The notes under the pieces were generated by a model. It did not search any database. It was not told the DNA's origin and was given only the letters and a program-made list of their open reading frames with translations. Position numbers and translations under genes: made by a program. Of a stretch of 6,228 bases of DNA, positions 5,814 to 6,228 are shown piece after piece. How positions within the stretch are numbered: position 1 is the stretch's first letter; each line of letters begins with the position of its first letter. Source of the DNA: Fervidifonticultor sp964526945 (GTDB lineage Bacteria > Sysuimicrobiota > Sysuimicrobiia > Sysuimicrobiales > Humicultoraceae); the NCBI GenBank assembly GCA_964526945.1, contig CAZGNA010000157.1, positions 1 through 6,228 of the forward strand. Reading direction: 5' to 3'.

Positions 5814-6228
5814 ATGCCGCCCGCTGTGGACCCTTCCACCCAGCATGCGTGGCACCGGCTGCGCCCCCTGCTCGAGGAGGTCAGCGCGCTTGTGGGCCGC
5901 CCGGTGCTGGTGGTCGACCGCACCGGCCGGTTCGCGTGCACGTCTGGCGGTCACCCGTGCGCCTGCCCGCTGGACGGAGCCGCCACGTGTCCGGTGGCGC
6001 GGCGGGTGAGTGCCCGCAGGGTCCAGGAGGGGCCCCGCATCGTGCGCTACCGCGGGGTGCCCCACGTCGTGGTCGTCACAGGCACCGGCGACGTCCCGGG
6101 GCCCGTGATCGTGGTCGACGGCTGGGCGCCGTGCGGTGGGGCCGACGCGCCACAGGCGGTGCCGCTGCGCCGGATGCGGCGCGGGGCACGCCTCGCCGCC
6201 GCGCTGGTCGGCTGGGCACACGGGAGGG
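5814..6228 (+). CDS. Cysteine-rich sensory-domain protein (PocR/GAF-like), 3' end cut off
   Basis: The frame is open from ATG 5814 to the window edge (138 codons so far), with about 90% G or C at third positions, which supports coding. Residues about 15-103 look like a small ligand-sensing fold: a helix (HRLRPLLEEVSALVGRPV), two strands with a turn (VLVVDRTGRFACTSGG), a cysteine cluster (Cys42, Cys49, Cys51, Cys59), a helix (VARRVSARRV), then strands RIVRYRGVPHVVVV and GPVIVVDG. This order, and a short Cys-bearing segment after the second strand, recalls PocR-type or GAF/PucR-type sensory domains of transcription regulators and signalling proteins. The output domain would lie beyond the window. 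The start lacks a clear ribosome binding site (AGGAG at 5791-5795 is 18 bases away); GTG 5826 is an alternative. It lies 264 bases after subunit III on the same strand. That it is coding is likely; the family is a guess. Confidence 0.5.
   Translation, partial: MPPAVDPSTQHAWHRLRPLLEEVSALVGRPVLVVDRTGRFACTSGGHPCACPLDGAATCPVARRVSARRVQEGPRIVRYRGVPHVVVVTGTGDVPGPVIVVDGWAPCGGADAPQAVPLRRMRRGARLAAALVGWAHGR

Noticed and set aside
5628..6221. 197-codon minus-strand frame opposite the sensor-like gene
   Set aside because: Its product is His/Pro/Arg/Ala-rich without a recognisable fold, whereas the plus frame has alternating strand and helix patterns and strong third-position G/C bias. Since the plus gene is itself only moderately certain, this is not excluded absolutely.
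1..6228. Mobile element, CRISPR, toxin-antitoxin or defence system
   Set aside because: No transposase, integrase, terminal inverted repeats, regular spacer array or small paired genes are seen; the genes are housekeeping respiration, a peptidase and a sensor.

Overview
This is a very GC-rich bacterial window (roughly 70% G+C or more by eye, with nearly all third codon positions G or C). It carries a cytochrome c oxidase operon, flanked by a divergent serine peptidase gene that runs off the left end and a sensor-like gene that runs off the right end. The G+C content, the A2-type oxidase and the apparently leaderless first operon gene suggest an aerobic lineage such as Deinococcota, Chloroflexota, Actinomycetota or one of the GC-rich uncultivated phyla. 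There is no rRNA or other marker, so I do not assign a taxon.

Layout. Positions 1-1917 (minus strand) hold an S9-family (prolyl oligopeptidase-like) peptidase: an N-terminal beta-propeller, then an alpha/beta hydrolase domain with the full Ser/Asp/His triad visible; only the last residues are cut off. Positions 1918-2165 are a divergent regulatory region. It holds a duplicated Shine-Dalgarno block in front of the peptidase, a CRP/FNR-like palindrome, and a good -10 box so close to the first oxidase gene that its mRNA is probably leaderless or nearly so. Positions 2166-5549 (plus strand) are a compact operon in the order subunit II, subunit I, small subunit IV, subunit III, with gaps or overlaps of +2, -4 and +20 bases. 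Positions 5550-5813 hold an imperfect GC-rich direct repeat and no recognisable gene. From 5814 to the end is the 5' part of a cysteine-rich, PocR/GAF-like sensory protein.

How it works together. Subunit II takes electrons at a CuA site (all ligands present) and passes them to heme a and the heme a3/CuB centre of subunit I (all ligands present), where O2 is reduced; subunits III and IV are small membrane partners. Subunit I has the helix-VI Tyr-Ser motif of A2-type heme-copper oxidases in place of the D-channel glutamate. Unlike the well-known A2 caa3 enzymes, subunit II has no fused cytochrome c domain, and no electron donor is encoded in the window.

The most interesting observation is that the K proton channel looks dismantled. 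The channel lysine is Val389, its serine is Leu326, and the Glu-x-x-Trp-Thr motif at the channel mouth in subunit II cannot be recognised, while the catalytic metal ligands and the D-channel entrance are intact. Subunit I also has an extra N-terminal stretch of about 80 residues with two predicted membrane segments. I see no mobile element, CRISPR array, tRNA or rRNA.
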